Assembly: GCA_900551145.1 (NCBI GenBank) | Contig: URUQ01000003.1 | Location: 1 to 32,152 of the forward strand | Reading direction: 5' to 3' | From: an uncultured Eubacteriales bacterium | GTDB taxonomy: Bacteria; Bacillota; Clostridia; Christensenellales; CAG-917 | DNA: 32,152 nucleotides | Part shown: positions 30,159 through 32,152 of the stretch, piece by piece | How positions within the stretch are numbered: position 1 is the first letter of the stretch | Layout of the letters: each line of letters opens with the position of its first letter | Position numbers and translations under genes: made by a program | Notes under the pieces: model-generated | Databases searched by the model: none | What the model saw: only the letters and a program-made list of their open reading frames with translations | Told to the model about the DNA's origin: nothing

Positions 30159-31946
30159 ATGAAAAACAAACTGAAAATGATATCCGTAACTCTTGCGTTG
30201 GTGCTCGCGCTATGCGTGTGTTTCGTCGCGTGCAACAAAACAAAAACCGATCCCGCAAAGGAGCGCGCCGACGCTGTGGCGTCGGTTGAAAACGCGTTTA
30301 TGAGCGGTGTGGTTGACGGTTGGACGAATTCGCTTGACGAACAAAGCCTCAAAGACAGAGAGGACGCGGGTGATTATATCGTGACGCTCGGTTGGACAAA
30401 GATGATTTGCTCGGTGGTGAGCGAGTCCGATTTGCAGACGGCAAAAATCAAGTCGCTTGCAAACGCCCTCTCCTCTCAAAACGGCAAGACTTTGCTCGGT
30501 GATTTTGAAAAAAATGCGGAATTGCTTATCCCGCTCCTCAAAGAGGTGGGATTTACCCCGAGTGACGTGTCCGCAATCGTGTACGATTTGACTTGCGCAA
30601 TGGTGACCAAGGGATACAAGACGATTTGCGACGTGTATAACGAACTTATCGACCTCGAACAGTATATGCGCCAAAACGCAATCTCGGGCAAACCGCTCGA
30701 CAACGTCGTTAAGAACAGACTTTCGATAAGCATTGCAAAGAGCGATTTTGTGACGACGGACGCGGAGAAGTCGCAAATGCTCACTGCTTTTTCAAACGCA
30801 AGAAACGCGCTCGCTAGGCTCGTATCGTTTGCGTATAATATGTCCGTCAACGCAATCACGGACGACTTGTACGGCAAGCTTTTTGACGATAACGGTGCGC
30901 TTGGAGAAATCACCGACGGTGAAATCGAAACGCTCGTGGATACGCTTTTGCTCAACGTGCAAGACCTCAAAGACGCGCTCGGTCAAAACGAAGTGAGAGC
31001 GCTCAACTCCGCGCTTGACCTCGTTATTGACAAATTCGACAAAAAAATGGTGTCTTCGGCAATCTACGCGCAAATCGTAAAATACGCCAAGTACGCCTAT
31101 ATGGTGGTGGACGTTATTCCGACTATTTGCGACGTCGTGACGTCAAGCGGAAACTTGCTCTCGTCAGAGGACTTTATCAAAGACTTCCTTTCGGCCTCGC
31201 AAAACGGTGACAATCTCGACACCGCCACCAACCGCATCAATCAATCCATTCTCGTGTCCAGAGCAATACTCAATCTCACGAGCGAGGGCGGTTACGACGC
31301 ACAAAAACTCTTGAATATCGTAGACGAAATCGTAAGCGCAAATACGGGCGAGTATCAAAAGGCAGTCCCGCTTTTCACGCTGGATTTGATGTTCAACTTC
31401 TCCTCGCTATACGACTCCATAACAGGTGGTGACGATACCGACTTGTGGCAAGTGGTGCACTCGGACGTTATGACGCAAGACGCTCTCGGAACGCAAGTAT
31501 CGCTCGTGTTCTTCTTTGACGGCGGATTTGACAACTTCAAAGAGACCTATTACAAATATACGAGAGGCGACGCGACGCAAGCGCAACTTCGCAGTGCGTT
31601 TGACATATGCTCGTTTGGCAGTTTCATAGAGAACGAGCGCATTTTCAGAACGGACGAACTTTATACTTCGGATTGGTATGACTACTACGTGACCATCGGG
31701 CTTAATGCCGTCAACCAAAAGGTGTCAAACGTCCTCAAAAACAACGTGTCGCTCGACATCAAAGCGTTCGTCGGTGACTATTTTTCGGAAAATTCCGAAA
31801 TGAAAGCGGCAATCCAAACGCTTGCCCAAATGAGTATTCTCACACAAAACATCGGCGAAGAGGATATAGCCAACGTATATATTCCGCTTTTGTCAAAGAG
31901 CAGAGTGCTTGGCGCAACGATTTTGTTTATGTCGCAAGGCGATTGA
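30159..31946 (+). CDS. Large lipoprotein of unknown function, ABC operon
   Basis: The 595-residue protein starts with a lipoprotein signal (MKNKLKMISVTLALVLALCVCFVAC, split here: MKNKLKMISVTLALVLAL then CVCFVAC) with the lipid-modified Cys at 25. AAGGG lies six bases before the ATG, and the gene follows the permease stop by two bases. The rest is predicted to be mostly helical, with no domain or motif I recognise; there are frequent long helices such as TAKIKSLANALSSQNGKTLLGDFEKNAELL and LVDTLLLNVQDLKDALGQNEVRALNSALDLVID. Co-transcription with a MacB/FtsX ABC pair suggests a cell-surface partner or a cargo. The stop codon overlaps the -35 of a further promoter. Confidence 0.85.
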   Translation: MKNKLKMISVTLALVLALCVCFVACNKTKTDPAKERADAVASVENAFMSGVVDGWTNSLDEQSLKDREDAGDYIVTLGWTKMICSVVSESDLQTAKIKSLANALSSQNGKTLLGDFEKNAELLIPLLKEVGFTPSDVSAIVYDLTCAMVTKGYKTICDVYNELIDLEQYMRQNAISGKPLDNVVKNRLSISIAKSDFVTTDAEKSQMLTAFSNARNALARLVSFAYNMSVNAITDDLYGKLFDDNGALGEITDGEIETLVDTLLLNVQDLKDALGQNEVRALNSALDLVIDKFDKKMVSSAIYAQIVKYAKYAYMVVDVIPTICDVVTSSGNLLSSEDFIKDFLSASQNGDNLDTATNRINQSILVSRAILNLTSEGGYDAQKLLNIVDEIVSANTGEYQKAVPLFTLDLMFNFSSLYDSITGGDDTDLWQVVHSDVMTQDALGTQVSLVFFFDGGFDNFKETYYKYTRGDATQAQLRSAFDICSFGSFIENERIFRTDELYTSDWYDYYVTIGLNAVNQKVSNVLKNNVSLDIKAFVGDYFSENSEMKAAIQTLAQMSILTQNIGEEDIANVYIPLLSKSRVLGATILFMSQGD

Positions 31947-31971
31947 CAAAACGGGCAATATATAGTAAAAT
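31943..31971 (+). promoter_or_regulatory. Strong sigma-A promoter reading off the contig
   Basis: TTGACA (31943-31948), 17 bases and TAAAAT (31966-31971). The -35 overlaps the stop codon of the lipoprotein gene. The downstream gene is beyond the contig end. Confidence 0.75.
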
Positions 31972-32103
31972 AAACTTGGAATCAGAAACGATGTGAAAGC
32001 GTCTTTATCGGAGTGGCGGTGTTACCAAAACGATGAGCAATCGGGCGCAATCGATACGGAGTGTAAGACGACATAATAATTTTGGTGCATAACTATAATA
32101 TGG
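31972..32103 (+). other. Untranslated leader of an off-contig gene with an internal duplication
   Basis: No ORF is seen. AAACGATG recurs at 31987-31994 and 32029-32036, each followed by a CGGAGTG (32009-32015, 32075-32081 approximately). I do not recognise a named riboswitch or T-box. The leader is truncated by the adapter. Confidence 0.35.
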
Positions 32104-32152
32104 CTGTCTCTTATACACATCTGACGCTGCCGACGAATTAGACGGTGTAGAT
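32104..32152 (+). other. Illumina Nextera adapter contamination
   Basis: CTGTCTCTTATACACATCT (32104-32122) is the Tn5 mosaic end. GACGCTGCCGACGA (32123-32136) is the reverse complement of the Nextera Read 1 tail. ATTAGACG (32137-32144) is in the i5 index position and is the reverse complement of index S510. GTGTAGAT (32145-32152) begins the reverse-complemented P5 sequence. The whole tail is artefact and should be trimmed. Confidence 0.98.

Noticed and set aside
31972..32103. T-box or known riboswitch leader
   Set aside because: No T-box GGGTGG-ACCGCG sequence and no landmark of the common riboswitch classes was found; the leader is also truncated.

Overview
This looks like one complete metagenomic contig from an uncultured Gram-positive, probably gut-associated member of the Clostridia. 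The evidence is a DUF4364 protein, AGGAGG-type ribosome binding sites, lipoproteins and ECF-transporter S components, a V-type (NTP/ATP) synthase operon in Enterococcus-like order, and a very large single-pass MBG/YDG surface protein. A Christensenellales-type lineage is a guess only. The left end carries what looks like the last bases of a 23S rRNA gene, a common assembly break. The last 49 bases (32104-32152) are Illumina Nextera adapter, not biology.

Layout. (1) 1-1077: rRNA end, a bidirectional terminator, and a minus-strand riboflavin ECF S component (ribU) behind an FMN riboswitch and a near-consensus promoter. (2) 1080-2741: a repeat-rich stretch around a DUF4364 gene. Two diverged copies of a ~200-230 bp element lie in inverted orientation on either side of the gene, with chains of small hairpins nearby. 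(3) 2742-13010: one 3422-residue secreted, membrane-anchored protein built of Ig-like, MBG and YDG repeats, with its own promoter and a long terminator hairpin. (4) 13325-22845: a promoter, rpiB and a nine-gene V-ATPase operon (G/H-I-K-E-C-F-A-B-D), mostly translationally coupled. It is broken only by a 404-bp structured spacer between the G/H and I subunits, which holds six 22-nt-periodic stem-loops with different stems but constant linkers. (5) 22893-26168: a DUF3737 beta-helix protein, then a PepSY lipoprotein, an ECF sigma factor and a membrane anti-sigma/PepSY protein, with an ECF-type promoter in front. (6) 26284-26889: queH on the minus strand. (7) 27054-31946: a MacB/FtsX-type ABC transporter (ATPase and permease) with a large lipoprotein. 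(8) 31943-32103: a promoter reading off the contig.

Functional themes are energy coupling (a V-ATPase with a complete Na+-binding signature in its K subunit), envelope biology (giant surface protein, envelope-stress sigma system, lipoprotein-linked ABC exporter) and cofactor supply (riboflavin uptake, queuosine). The most unusual signal is the small-hairpin array and the associated dispersed elements. They occur at three places in the window and one sits inside an essential-looking operon.
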